Below are positions 21,400-33,473 of a stretch of 64,000 nt of DNA, in pieces. Within the stretch, counting starts at the first letter, position 1. Every line of letters starts with the position of its first letter. The notes under the pieces are model-generated. The model was not told where the DNA came from and made no database searches. It worked only from the letters and a program-made list of their open reading frames with translations. Origin of the DNA: Blumeriella jaapii (taxonomy: Eukaryota; Ascomycota; Leotiomycetes; Helotiales; Drepanopezizaceae). The stretch spans positions 248,001 through 312,000 of the forward strand of contig VWND01000008.1 of NCBI GenBank assembly GCA_009599575.1, given 5' to 3'. A program made the translations under genes and the position numbers.

Positions 21400-23574
21400 C
21401 TCTAAGCTCTTCTAGGCTGGATCGATAGTGTGCAGCAAGGGAAATGATTGGAGTATACTCATAACAGCGTGTGCAACCTTTCACTGCTTAAAAAGAAATA
21501 GTACTGTGTTTTTCCGGCCTCTTGTTCCCAAGAAAACACAAATAATAGATCATGGCCTTCAAGAGAGTCTACTCGGCACACCCTTTAAAGCATTATCTGC
21601 TTTCAGGGTCATTCATAAGGATTATAATCCCGATCTGCTTCCTGCTTAAGCCAAGTGTTCAAAGATCTATTAGAATCAATACTGGTTTTCTCGAGGATTT
21701 GACCTAGAGGATCTCAAACATCGCTGTGAATAAAAGAAAGAGATGGTCCATAAATCGCCTGCCGCCGCATATGGCAGTAGTAAGAGAAACAAAAACAAAA
21801 CAAAACCAAGCAAGTCTGGCGTAGAAAAAGCAGACGCATCTCTGCCAGGATGCAAAGTATGTTGCTGTTGGGGTAGATGGCCAAAGAAAAGTAAGGTATT
21901 TACTCCACAGAGGAAACGGGATAAGATTGATCGGTATATGCTTGCTTACAAAACAGCACCAAACAGATCAGTAGCGAAGGTGTAGGCCTAGCCTCGGCAA
22001 TCTATGGAGCATACAAACCACTTGGCGCAGGTCAGAAATTTTTTCCCTTAGAATAGTTAGATATTGCAGAAGATGACTTTAAATTTAGAAAGCAGCCTTC
22101 TCTTTCCACCTTACCCCGCGTACCCCGCATAAGGTATGTCCCCGAACATGTGACTCCTGCGACCAAGCGTCGAGATGAGAGTCAGTCCGCTTCGAGTCTT
22201 CCGCTCAAGTTGGCAAGTATTTTATAGCGTTCCTGCGATACACAGGTCACGTTTCTCCAACCCATGTTTACGGAGGTCGCGGTAGCCATGCCCGTCAATC
22301 CCGCTGAGAAAGGGCCCAAGACTTACCTTTAGCTCAACAGTCAACACGTACTATACAAGCAAGCTCAGATCTGAATCTACAGTAAGTAAAGTTTGTAGCA
22401 TGAAATGTACCACAAGATCCAGCATGATTTGCCCCGTCTTCTCGTCAATAAACTCAGCCAACCGACTTCATTCTGTGTTTTTTGGGTTCCTCTTTTCACC
22501 AGATACGATCCACTCACCTCCGTGAAGACGGATGGCGGCGCCTGTGGGAGGCAAGATAGGTAATTACAGTATTATATCCATGCAACGGAGATGGGTTCTG
22601 CATTATCAGTCGTAGCTTGCATGCATGTACCAAGTTCGGTCTGATAATCACGCGGGATCTTGCCCCAACAGAATCAAGAAAAGGGTCTCTTGGAGTTACC
22701 GGCAACAACAAGCACCACCACATAACCGTCTCTGTTAGGTGGAGTGGTTATGCTTCGGGCTTAATTTAAACGGGTGGGAGTGGTGGTCGGGTAGTTGAAA
22801 GCTATCCTGTACACCGTCGAACTCTCTTAAAGAGTACGCGATATCTGAAATGATGCAAAATCAAATACTCGAATATTCGAGGCAAGCCGGGAATGTCGGA
22901 TCGGGAGAGAAAGCCTTTACAACGTCCTTAAATGTACTTGATAAGCCGCAGTCCTTATCTGACTCGAGGGCAGAACAGCCTTCGCGTTGTCACGTCCGGA
23001 GCTTAGGATTGCGGTCTCGCTTTTGCTGAAGGACTCGCACCAAAAGCTGGCGTCAACATAGCTCCATTTAAGGCGATGGCGACTTTCGATGCATTCTGCG
23101 ATGAACGTTAGAAAAGACAAACCGTGAAGCTAAAACACAGCGTTACGTATTTGCCCTGTTTCTACCGACGCGCAAGTCTGGAAGTACTTGTGAGAAGGCG
23201 ATGTTTTTTCGCTTATCACACGGCATCAGTCGTATCGTATCGTAAGACCCCCTTTTCTGCCGATGTTTATTTTCGCTTGCCTCGGGCCAACAAGCAGGAT
23301 CGTACGACAGGCAACGTACCAAATGGGTCGTTGTACCAAAGCAGATACGAAGTCCGAAATCTGTCGTACGAGTCCTCTCTCCCATCCAAGTTACAACGAC
23401 CCCATCCAGCGTCTTCCCAAACGTCGTTTCTCGAGCCGATCCTTGCGTATCGGCCGATGTTCTGTGGAATCATGCCACTTCACCCTCCACTCTTATCGTT
23501 GTGTCGCCTGATGCCGCTGGTCCACGAGAGCCTGAGCTCAAGCGAGCGGGTTCGGGGCTACTGTGACCAATTCA

Positions 23575-23582
23575 TATATATA
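23575..23582 (+). promoter_or_regulatory. TATA box of the flavin monooxygenase
   Basis: TATATATA lies about 80 bases before the start codon, with GACCAATT just upstream. Confidence 0.5.
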
Positions 23583-23659
23583 GAACTCTCTAAAGCCCCA
23601 TCTCTAAGACGAAGTAAACAAAACAACCAAGGCCAACGCGAACAAGAGGATAAAAAGAT

Positions 23660-25803
23660 ATGGCCCCCGGACTAGACAACGAGGGATTTCAGGATGAGCC
23701 GATGAGCGGGGGCGACGATTACAGTCACGTGTTGGTCGTTGGAGCTGGCCCTGCAGGCTTGATGCTGGCGGTATATCGCTTCTTTCTTTCCGACTGATTT
23801 CCACTCGATGAAATTACTGATAGTCCGTCTAGTAAGTTTAGCGCGAGCTGGAAGACCAAGGCCGTCTAGTTGACCGGATGTAGGTCCAACTTGGTGCGGC
23901 TTGGGATCAAGACGACAATCGTGGACGACCGCCCTGATAAGACTTCCACGGGAAGAGCGGACGGGCTCCAGCCGAAGACGATCGAGACCTTCAAGCAGCT
24001 CGGCTTAGCAGGGCCACTTCTACAGAAGGGGGCCAGAGTATACGATATCTGTTTCTGGGTAAGCTTGTTGAATTTTCCCCACCTTCTCTTGCTGCGTTGT
24101 GCAGGATCCACGACTTACGTATTACTCCTTTAGAATGGAACACCATCGCATCCTCTACGTAGAGTAGGACGTGAAGTCCACTACCCGCCGGGTATGTTAG
24201 ATGTTCAGGACCCTTTCATCCTCCTTGTTCATCAGGGAATGGTTGAGGATGTCTTTCTGGACGACCTGCGTATCCGCGGCGTCGAAGTGGTTCGGAACTC
24301 CTCGTTCATTCGTTGCCAGGAAACAGCATCAGACGTCGAGATTGAATGCGAAGACGCCATCAGCAGAAAGCCCAAGTTTTACACGTCGCAGTACGTTGTC
24401 GGGTGCGATGGAGCCCATTCAAAGGTCAGAAAGTCACTCTTTGACGCGCCTTACGAAGGAGAGCGATCGAATTCGGCCTGGGGTGTTCTGGATGGCGTTG
24501 TCGATACGGACTTTCCGGATCTCTGGAGCAAGGCCGTTATCTCTTCGGAGACGGAAGGATCCATTTTGTGTATTCCTAGGGAGAAAAATATGACGAGGTT
24601 ATACATCGAAATTCAGCCCGGCCTAGCGCCTAGCGACACTGAAGATACGACGGAGGAAATCGTTATGCAGAGAGCAAAAGCCATCATGCAACCGTTCAGG
24701 TTGTCCTGGATCAGCGTTGGTAAGTCATTTCCTTCACTTGGAGGGGGTCCTGCTTACAACGGCAGAATGGTTCGGTATTTATAGAGTCGGACAAAGAGTG
24801 GCCAAGAAATTCTCTAGCGAGTCTGAGAAAGTGTTTATCGCTGGAGACGTGAGCACTCTAACACTAAGCCTTCGGACAGAGCTGACAACATCACCAGGCC
24901 GCCCATTGCCATTCACCCAAAGCCGCGCAGGGAATGAATGTGAGCATGCACGACGCCTTCAACCTCTCCTGGAAACTCAACCTCGTTATCCGTGGACTCG
25001 CCCCGAATTCTCTCCTCGCGACATACGAACAAGAACGTCGGAAGATCGCCCTAGACCTGGTCAACTTTGATTACGGCCATGCGGTCGCTTTCGCCAGTGG
25101 CGACCCGAAAGCCCTCGCTGAAAATGTCACCAAAAACATCCGGTTTATCTCTGGAGTCGGCGCCGAATACGCCCCCAACATTCTCAACCTACCCGAGAAA
25201 GTGCGGAGAGGAGCTCTTCAACCCGGATGTCTGATGGTTCCTGCCAGGGTAACACGGTATATCGACGCCAACCCGGTGAATCTGCAACTCGAGATCCCCA
25301 TGAACGGGCAGTTCCGCATGTTCTTCTTCACCAGCAACGTCAAAACCTCCTCCCAGTTTCTCGAGACGGTATGCGCGGAAGTATCGTCGTCGAGTACGGT
25401 GCTTGGGAGAGCGATGATCGCGGCTAACGCGTCGTATGCCGCGAGACCACAGCCAGAAACGGAAATGGACGGGTTCATCCAACCTCAACGGTACGCGCCG
25501 GCATCAAAGCTGATCACGTATGCTATGGTGACGAGTATGCCCAAAGCACGCGTCGAGATCGCGGATCTGCCACCGTTGCTGCAGGATAGCAGGTGGACTT
25601 TCTATCTTGATAATCTAATGCGAAAGCCGAGTGCAATCGAGAAGTGGATTGGGCCGTTGATAGAAGGCGAGGTTGCGATCGTGAATATCAGACCGGATGG
25701 GTACGTAGGGAGTGTTAGGAGGTGGAACGCGCTCACGATAGGGTCGGGTACTAGGGCTGTCGGTTGGTTGGATAGCTATTATGGAACATTTCTAGAGGGT
25801 TAG
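23660..25803 (+). CDS. FAD-dependent aromatic monooxygenase (phenol 2-monooxygenase type)
   Basis: Flavin hydroxylase of the PheA/TfdB class: NAD(P)H-dependent ring hydroxylation of an aromatic substrate. Exons: 23660-23770, about 23870-24058, 24134-24719, 24766-24848, 24898-25803; about 624 aa. Landmarks: N-terminal dinucleotide fold [23 protein letters not shown]; the DG motif [14 protein letters not shown]; the FAD ribityl motif [16 protein letters not shown], where Thr is usual at Cys; and a C-terminal thioredoxin-like domain typical of the class. The exon 2 start is uncertain: the TAG acceptor ending at 23869 keeps the frame but adds five residues (LTGCR). The acceptor ending at 23883 would join A to SNLVRLG as in homologues but leaves one base too many, another possible indel. 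It stands alone, with no pathway partner adjacent. Cytosolic or microbody; role probably aromatic catabolism or secondary metabolism. Confidence 0.88.
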
Positions 25804-26229
25804 TAACCTCCCAGCTGTAATAAACAGCGTTTCCGCGCAATGAAAAAAGTATGCGACGTCCAAGAGATTTGATACTACATTCGTTAATGCAAGGCGGCAT
25901 TTGTATATGAATTTCGAATGGTTCTCTTATGTCTTCCAGGGGCAAACTGTTCTGATGAAATCCTTTTGCAGTACGCGTTCGCGCCAAAGACCGCGTTCTT
26001 TTGCCAAGCCTTTGTTTACTTTTAAGCGAACAATTCTGGAAACCGAACTCGCCTACCTTACTATTGTCCGCCTTTCACACCGACTAGCGCGCTCGCTACA
26101 CTACTACCTACAAGAACAGACTGCATTCTCCACAGCCCTTCTTCTGCAATCATACGACCTTCATCACATCCAACAAACAATCAATCAATCACTCAATCTA
26201 TCAATCAAACACACACACATACACAAGTC

Positions 26230-26614
26230 ATGTCTTTTTCCTCAACCTCGTCCTCGTCCAGCGGGTCAACCATCTCTTTCGGTCTCGGGTCCACCCCCAC
26301 CACTGTAAGCACGCGCTTTGCTCCCACCCCCTTCTTCATCCCATACTCGCACTAACTCATACCCCCAGCCCATCGTCACCAGCACCAGCACAACCGTCCG
26401 TCCTTCTCTCTCCGCACCCTGTGCGCCGCATCAGCATCGATGCAATCGTCCACCGCGCCACCAACATCAGCGCCAGCCATCACCACCACCACCACCATCA
26501 CCACCACTACAACGACCTCCTGGCGGGCTCGGTCCCAGACGAGAAGAGGGGAGGGGGAGGGGGGGGGGGAGTACGGGGTCATCGGGGGGGAGCGTCGGGC
26601 GCCGTTCGGGGTGA
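26230..26614 (+). CDS. Possible small Ser/Thr-rich protein, frame uncertain
   Basis: ATG at 26230 opens a 25-codon Ser-rich exon (starting MSFSSTSSSSSGS) that ends at a GTAAGC donor (26305). A CTAAC branch site and CCAG acceptor at 26368 follow, so splicing is credible. In-phase reading then gives about 80 Pro/Arg/Gly-rich codons to a stop at 26614. The other two frames are also open and look as protein-like (RRISIDAIVHRA, or a Thr-rich run ending KRK). A frameshift near 26415 cannot be excluded. No family recognised. Confidence 0.35.
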
Positions 26615-27855
26615 TTGGTGGAGAGAGGAAGAGAAAGTAGATCCTGGGAGGAGTAGATGATACCACGGAGTTCTTTTACTGCGAATGAATTGAGACCATT
26701 GCTTTTCTGAGATTGATTACCGCCGTGTGAAGTCTTTTGCTCATCTGGTTATCCGATCTTTGGCTATCCGGGATCGCTAACCTCTTATCAAAAAGACTTG
26801 TGATTCCAAAGTAAGGCTAATTACATCCGAATCTGTCGTTTTAACCTGACGATAAAGCTTATCACCAGTGTAATAGATGACTCTCAATGTTCAAATGCTT
26901 TAGGCGTTGTGTTCCGCTTACTCCCGCAAATCAATCAAACATTTCGAATCTATTTATCCAAAATGCTTCCAAGCTCACCGGCAGATTGAGAAGCCCTTTT
27001 CTATAGGGAAATCACGCTTCTAAGTCTTACATTAGCCCGGACTTAAAAAGGCTATCGCAATGGAAACAACGGTATTCACACAATTCTCATTAACCACTTG
27101 ACCAATCTGTCGTTTTTACGTTTCTATTTGCATTCCGCTTTCCGGACATGTATGTATCTATGTGAGTATCCGCAAGGCGTTCGCTTCTCGATATTCTAAT
27201 TAACAGATCTGTTGCTGGCGGTGCGTTTCCACGTCGTACCTAGGCTCTGCTTTCTCGCTGTCCCGAGGACGCGTGAACTTCGCGTTTATCCCCGGTCTCT
27301 ATGTTAGTGACGGTTTGCTCGACTTGAGACCGGTTTATGGGGCCTACCTATAAGATAAGATACCCAATTGGTCAACGCTTGCAATCCAGACTCTGCTTCG
27401 GTTGGTATCAAGCACGCAGGTACCGACTATTTCGAGTGAGCTAGCGAAGGTCTAAGGACCAAAGCATAGCAACGGGACTAGTAAGGAGAAAAGCGGGCTT
27501 GATTGTTCCGATAGAAAGCGTTACGCAAACTTCAAAGCATTTAAATTGGAGTCGTGTCCAGAAAAGAGAAATGAAAGCGGAAAAAGAATAACGTGAAGAG
27601 AATGTTATTATCAAAAGTACGGCGAGCGGGAAAAGCTAGAAACTAATCCGTAGCCTCTGGTGTATCTTACAATTGCTGTAAAAAGATTTCGTCGTGTGCG
27701 GTCAGATTTTAATTCGTAAAGCTATCGTCCGGCCTGGTCATTTCCTATTGCTATCTCAGCGCTGCTCCTAAAAGTTGCTATTGATACTGGTAAAAATGCA
27801 AGCTTGAGTCTCGTCTCGTTCTCCCCGCCAAAGCTTTCAAAACAGTCATATCCTC
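26615..27855. other. Intergenic, nothing recognised
   Basis: Ordinary to AT-leaning DNA with only short, broken frames. Confidence 0.5.
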
Positions 27856-28065
27856 ATGCACAACTGGTCACCCGATTCTCGCCAGATACTTCGCTATCTT
27901 ATGACCTTTCTACATCTCCTTCACATCTCCTTCACATTGCTCTTCGCCATCACTTACCGGAACGTTCATCTCGGCCCTGGCATCCCAACCACTATCCTCC
28001 TCGTTCTAGCGGGTTTCCCGTGCTTTGTCCACTACATATCTGAAGAGCGCAGCACGTTGAAGTAG
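27856..28065 (+). CDS. Possible small two-helix membrane protein
   Basis: A 69-codon frame with an ATG start whose translation has two hydrophobic segments, around FLHLLHISFTLLFAI and TTILLVLAGFPCFVHYI. They are separated by a polar loop with Gly-Pro and followed by a charged tail. That pattern is unusual for a chance frame. No family, intron or promoter support. Confidence 0.3.
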   Translation: MHNWSPDSRQILRYLMTFLHLLHISFTLLFAITYRNVHLGPGIPTTILLVLAGFPCFVHYISEERSTLK

Positions 28066-28120
28066 CAAGATACCAACACCACCGATAATAAGTTGTAGGA
28101 TTGCCTGAAGATGTGAGCGG

Positions 28121-28139
28121 CACGTGATGTTATCACGTG
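28121..28139. promoter_or_regulatory. Inverted pair of CACGTG sites
   Basis: Two CACGTG cores, at 28121 and 28134, face each other as CACGTGAT...ATCACGTG. The whole is a near-perfect 19-base palindrome with a 3-base centre. Confidence 0.35.
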
Positions 28140-29662
28140 CATTATGTTTAATACATCCCGTCCCGTCTAATTTTACGTGCAATCGCAAAGTAGAACCTAG
28201 ATAGAACCAAACTGATTACAACCAGACAGTGAAGCCAGGGCAGTCTTACTGAAGCGCCTTTGACACCACCATGAGTACTCTCCCGCGCTTCTGTTTTTCA
28301 GCTTGCGCATTCCATCTCCACAGAGTTGAAAACCGACCATTCCTCTGCAGTCTCTGCTTATCAGAGGGTGTGGTTCCAAGGAGGGCAGCTTCATTTCTAC
28401 GGCGCACTTGCACAAAGGTTGTAAGAACAACACCGCATGCTGCGTATCCCACACGAAGCATCAAAAGCGAGTCTGCTTCGTATTAGTAGCCTTAGCATTC
28501 AAGGAATGTTGATAGCTAACTTACGCTGCTCTGCGTCGGCCTCAGCCAGCCACTGTTGGTGAGCACCGATTTTTCTTTTTCGCCGGCCCCGAATCCTCAG
28601 TTTATCTTTCCTTCTTGTGGTGATTGGAGGCGCCTCGGTTGATTGCAGACCACCTTGGTCGCTCTTTAGCTGTAGTACTCGACTGCAACATGGCCTGGTT
28701 CGTAAGCATGATCGGATGCCTTCACGCCAGGCACCTGAGTCAACCGCGCTTGGATGATCTTGTGCTCGCGCTTCAAAATGCCCATTTGGACGGAGGTGGA
28801 GAGGGCCGTGTTTGTGAGATGTTTGAAGCCCTCGCCAGACAGCCTCGAGTCATGTGAAGAAATGCCAGACAAATTTTCTGAGAATTCGAGGTGTGAGGAT
28901 CAAATTAAATGCTGAAAAAACTAGTGAATCGGACCGTGGAAGTGATTCGCTGTACTGGGATTACAGAAGAGAAGAGCAAGACCAGGTAGATACCTACCTA
29001 GGGACCCCCTACTTTACATGTGTCTCTCATGGCCAACCCATCGGCCTGGTCTAAGCAGAAACTGCGCTTCGAACACAGGCTGCTACGCGACTTGTCGAGA
29101 TTGTCTATGAGGATTTGCCCGCGACTCTCTCGATCGACGTAGTCATTGCCGATAACACTTTCTACATACTTGGCAAGATATGGAAAAGGGAGAGGTTTGG
29201 AGGATAATAAACAAGATAGATATTCAAAATATGACGAGATTTTCGAAGGCGTAATTCGGATTCGTGGCCAGGAGCATTCTTACCCGGAAACAATCTCCTT
29301 TTATTTGTGGAAACCTGCAGCTAAACTTGATGCAATATAGAATTCCAAGAGTTTAATTCTCAAGACTGTTGTATCCCCAGGAATAAATTCAACGTCCACG
29401 TGAAACGTATGGGTAGTATCTTTGGCGGCAGAGAATCGTGATTCATCAATTCGCAACCCTCCTTGCCGTTGTCGCAAAGAGAAGTAGCAACCCGTTTACG
29501 GCATGCTTATCCGCGGCGAACACATAGTAGTCGACGATATGCTATGTACTTTCGCTGAAAGATAGGCACGTTAACCGACGGTAGACTAATCACCCTCGAA
29601 ACCAGACGTTTACAATAACGGTGGCTCTTCTCAAAATTGTTCAGTGTGACAATGGATCTATG

Positions 29663-29664
<2 letters not shown>

Positions 29665-29704
<40 letters not shown>
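29665..29704 (+). repeat. Poly(T) tract, 40 bases
   Basis: Forty consecutive T residues. On the minus strand this is a poly(A) run that could mark the tail of an old retroposed copy, but I see no element beside it. Confidence 0.9.
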
Positions 29705-29706
<2 letters not shown>

Positions 29707-30844
29707 AAACTGCTGTATTCTGCTTACAGATCAAAAATACAAGGCAATTGACGCTAATCACTATAAGTCCTCAATCATCATACATCATAAGTCGTTCAAC
29801 AGCTTATTTTTTTCCCGAAACGTATTTCAATTAAAGGTAGCTATAACTTTATATGCAGAGAAAATTCCAAAGGATTTAATTCTTATTCTTTGATTTTAAT
29901 TCAGTGAGAGTAGAGACAGATAAGTCCACCAAGAATCGAGGCAAGTTATTCTAAAACTCCTAGTTCGCTAAGCGAGGTCCTTGTTTATTTCCGTCTCTGT
30001 CAATACTTATTGCTACTCCGAGAGAGACGTTATCTTCCGCCATATTCTTAGTTACACATATCTGAAACATTTTATCTCTTTAATAGCCACGTGTAGGTTT
30101 GCTTAATTTCGCAGCATGACTTCTACGCGTCTCGTAAGCTGCAACTCCTATTATCAAAATCCTGAAGATCGGATTTGAACATCATGACGTAAGGGGAACT
30201 ACTGCTGAAGCTCAAATCGCATAGAGTTTCTATAACTTACAAGAAGCCGATATTTAAAGAAGATGGCGCGTATAGTCTATCTTGCATTTTCCGGTGTAAA
30301 GCGGAATTCAAATCAAAACTCCATGTGATTATTCTGTGAATATCCTCGCTTATCTCGAGAACACGTTAAGAGACCCCAAAACCAGTTCTCTCCGTCTGTC
30401 TTAACGCACATCCACCTAGGTTACGCTTATTGATTATCACGGTAGAATAAGTCTCGCCATCTGAGATGGTTTCGAGTAGCCTGCTGTGTTTGCATGCTAT
30501 CTGTCCTGTCGACGGTGCTAGCATCGCATAGCCCCGAGACAAAAGACGCCTCTAGATACCAAAGACACCCACCCACTCCCCCACAAATCAAGCTTGAGAA
30601 GAAAGTGACTTCGAATCTGCTTCCTTTGTCAGCTTCAGCCTCAGGTTCAGGCTAGTAGGTAACCGTACCAGGCTTTCACGATCAACAACCATCACTCCCT
30701 AGCAACACAACCCGCGCAGCCTCTGCAAAGGACGACAACAACACAACTCTCCCTTTACCGCCATACAATACTCGGCACAAAGACAAAGACATACGTGATC
30801 AGTCAATCCTCGCCGCTCCGGATCATCAACTCACATCCCACAAG

Positions 30845-32446
30845 ATGGATCGCTTTGAACCCCACCAGCAAGGAGCCTACCCCGCCCACCACCACGCCGC
30901 TCTCCACTGAGAAGCCCTTACCAGCAGCACAATGTGGAGACGCGAGAAAGAGTAAGGACGAGGAGAGTGTGCGCAAGAGACGCGAGAAAAAGGCGCGGCG
31001 GAAGGCGAAAGCTAGATCGAAGGAGAAGCGTAGGTTGAGAGTTCTCGCGGGGTTATCTAGGCCATTGGGTCTCAGGGGGAAAAAGGAGAAGGGGAAGGGG
31101 AAGGAGAAGGAGACAGAGAAGGGGGAAACGGAGATGTCGAAGGCTCGAGACCTCGGTGATATCGGGGCTGGTGAAGTCGGACTCCTTCATGACGCCAGCG
31201 CTACGGCCCGTGATCAAGACCGACTAGATGAGAGCTTCAAGAACACCACCCAGCAGAAGCCGGCGGCCAAGTTTGGAGATCGTGAACCCGGAGATGGGGT
31301 GGGCTCGCAGGCTCTGGGCCCTGACCGCTCGGATGTGACCAAGGAGAAGACGGAACAGCTTCTTTCGACCAGCTCGGCGGAGGGCGGCGCTGATTCCACA
31401 GCTGGCAGTGGCCGAAAGGCAGAGTCTGTGTCCACTCGTAAGTGAACTTATACTTATCTGGTGTATCAAGGTCGCGAGCTGATGTCCTTGTTTCCTTAGC
31501 ATTACCACCAGGAGTGCAGTTCGAGATCCGACCTTCTAGTCTGGGCAAAGGCTTGGGTGTATTCGCGCTCAGCAACATCGCCAGAGCAAGCGAGATCCTC
31601 GTTGAAGACGCGGCCATCAATGACAACTTCGAACATGCGTGGATCGTCAACGAGGCCTACTTCGCCTTGCTCTCGGACGAGAAGAAGCAGCGCCTCATGA
31701 CCCTCCACAGCGAATGCTACTGCAACCGAGAGATGTGTGTCGAGACGCCCGTGACGAGAATCATCCATCCGAACAGCTTCGAGTGTCTTGACAACAAGTA
31801 CGCGGTGTTCCAGATCGCGTCCCGCTTCAACCACGACTGTTCTCCCAACGTCAGCCGCGGCTTCACGAAGGAAGGCTTCATGGTGCTCGTGGCGAGACGT
31901 GATATCGTTCAGGGGGAAGAACTGACCATCAACTACAGCCATGACAGCGGCACGACGGAAGAGAGGCGCAGGATTCTGATGGAGGGATGGCGTTTCAAAT
32001 GCCTGTGCGGCGCTTGTGCGAGCAATGTGACCTTGACCAAGCGCGAGGTCAAGAACATGTACTTGGGCGATGAATGCCAGATCCAGGGCTCCGTCGTCGG
32101 CAAGCGTACAGAGTATGAGCTTTTGGTCGTTGCGTCCGTCGACAGCTGGTGGGAGAAGGTACAAGAGGCGATCAATGATGCATATACGCCGTATTGGCAT
32201 GCTCTGGAAATCAACAAAGACAATAGCCTCTATGGCACGAAGGCCCATAGAGCTGCGCTTGTTACACAACTTGCGGAGAGAATATTGCAGATTATCCACA
32301 TGGACAACGAGCCGGGGATCGAGGAGACCATCATCGATGCTTTGCTTCCCGAGGCCGAGCATATTGTTGAGCACAATTTCAGGCACCACCTAGAGGAGTT
32401 GGACCTGCCCGAGGCTCGTAGGAATCGCCAGACATACCTCGAGTAG
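30845..32446 (+). CDS. SET-domain protein, apparent frameshift near the start
   Basis: Predicted lysine methyltransferase-type protein. The start ATG is 30845, in good context (CACAAG before it). Exon 1 runs to 31437; the intron is 31438-31499 (GTAAGT...TTAG); exon 2 runs to 32446. The reading frame of exon 1 joins this ATG only if one C is dropped from the four-C run 30860-30863, giving MDRFEPTSKEP; otherwise the first ATG in frame is 31134. The first ~197 residues are a low-complexity, Lys/Arg/Glu-rich region. The SET domain (about residues 205-375) shows GKGLGVFA, RFNHDCSPNV (the S-adenosylmethionine and knot motif) and GEELTINY, followed by the post-SET cysteines CLCGAC. This resembles the fungal SMYD/SET5-like group. 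Substrate unknown. Length about 512 aa. Confidence 0.85.
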
Positions 32447-33473
32447 AAAGAGTACAAATGGATCAGACGTTTGCTTTTCAGCCGAGGGAAACAGCAAATT
32501 CTGTCTGCTGCGTTGAGAGTGGACGTTTTGAAAAATGGGATCGAAACTCGAGAGCACCCCATATATGATGTACTAGTAAACAAGCACGGAAAGCACAAAA
32601 GTGAAAGCGAGGCTTGATCAAATGGAAATATTGAATTGAAAAAGGTTAACTCGAGCTGCGTGATGTGAAAGCAGCTATCGTTCAATTCTCGTCGTTCAGC
32701 CAGTATCAGGAAGTCACTTTCCTCCATCGTCCTCTAGACCTCAAACCAAGATTAACAATTGTCTGGAATGTAAAAACAAATACCTTGACCAATCGAGACA
32801 CAATTCCACAGCACTCCCTATTTGTACCATCATCCACCCACCTCAGAACCAAAAGTCAAATCCGGGCTCAATCGAAAGACAAACGGCTATTACTACGCCT
32901 CAACTGCAATTCGAACTTCACGATATAGAAGCCTGGATTGTAAAACCAGCTTCACGTTCCAATCGAGGAGAAAACTCAACAGCACTTCCTACCTACCTGC
33001 CTAGGTACCTTTTCCGTACTCTGTATCACCATCCAAGCACGTTCCTCAGAAACACAATTCAGAACTCTCTGGGCTTGATGAAGAGCTAAAGTTGATTCTA
33101 AATTGGAAACGGGTAGATACAAAACTCGATTTCAACTTGCGTGCATGCAGCGTGAGTGGAAAGCCACCAACCGAGACGACAGACAGACTAAAGAAACGAG
33201 TGGTGAGTATAATGCCAAGGCGAAATCGAGAATGATTGCGCTGCTGGTAGTTCCCTGCTCAGATGTAGGTAGATGTAAGCCTGGAACGTCGTCTTGTTGT
33301 ATAGGGAGTCAGGTAGGTAGCTGCGCGCAATTCCGAAGTTAAATCTGGAAAGTTGGTGTGCACTTGCAACGTATCGACTTCGAAGGAGGCACGCTGATCA
33401 CACCGCACCCGCGGCTTAGATGAACGAAACATCGTGTTACATGCGCTAGAAATCAGGCGTCTATATCTCTATC
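32447..33473. other. Intergenic between convergent genes
   Basis: 3' flanks of the SET gene (+) and the J-protein gene (-). No gene recognised. Confidence 0.6.

Larger units (their letters stand above)
20046..23659. other. Long intergenic region, no gene seen
   Basis: About 3.6 kb without a supported gene. It contains the CACGTG cluster near 20557-21399 and the promoter of the flavin monooxygenase at its right end. A 183-codon plus-strand frame (23124-23675) overlaps that promoter and start codon and has no recognisable feature; I treat it as chance. Confidence 0.5.
28066..30844. other. Intergenic, weak coding traces only
   Basis: About 2.8 kb without a defensible gene. On the minus strand at about 28510-28650 there is a basic stretch (RRKDKLRIRGRRKRK) followed by HQQWLAEADAEQ and a GTAAGT donor. 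It may be a fragment of a decayed gene or transposase. A 40-base T run lies at 29665-29704. Confidence 0.45.

Noticed and set aside
22722..22800. tRNA-like segment with an A-box resemblance
   Set aside because: No matching B box or cloverleaf pairing at the right spacing.
23124..23675. 183-codon plus-strand frame upstream of the monooxygenase
   Set aside because: It overlaps the TATA box and start codon of a well-supported gene in another frame and has no recognisable feature.
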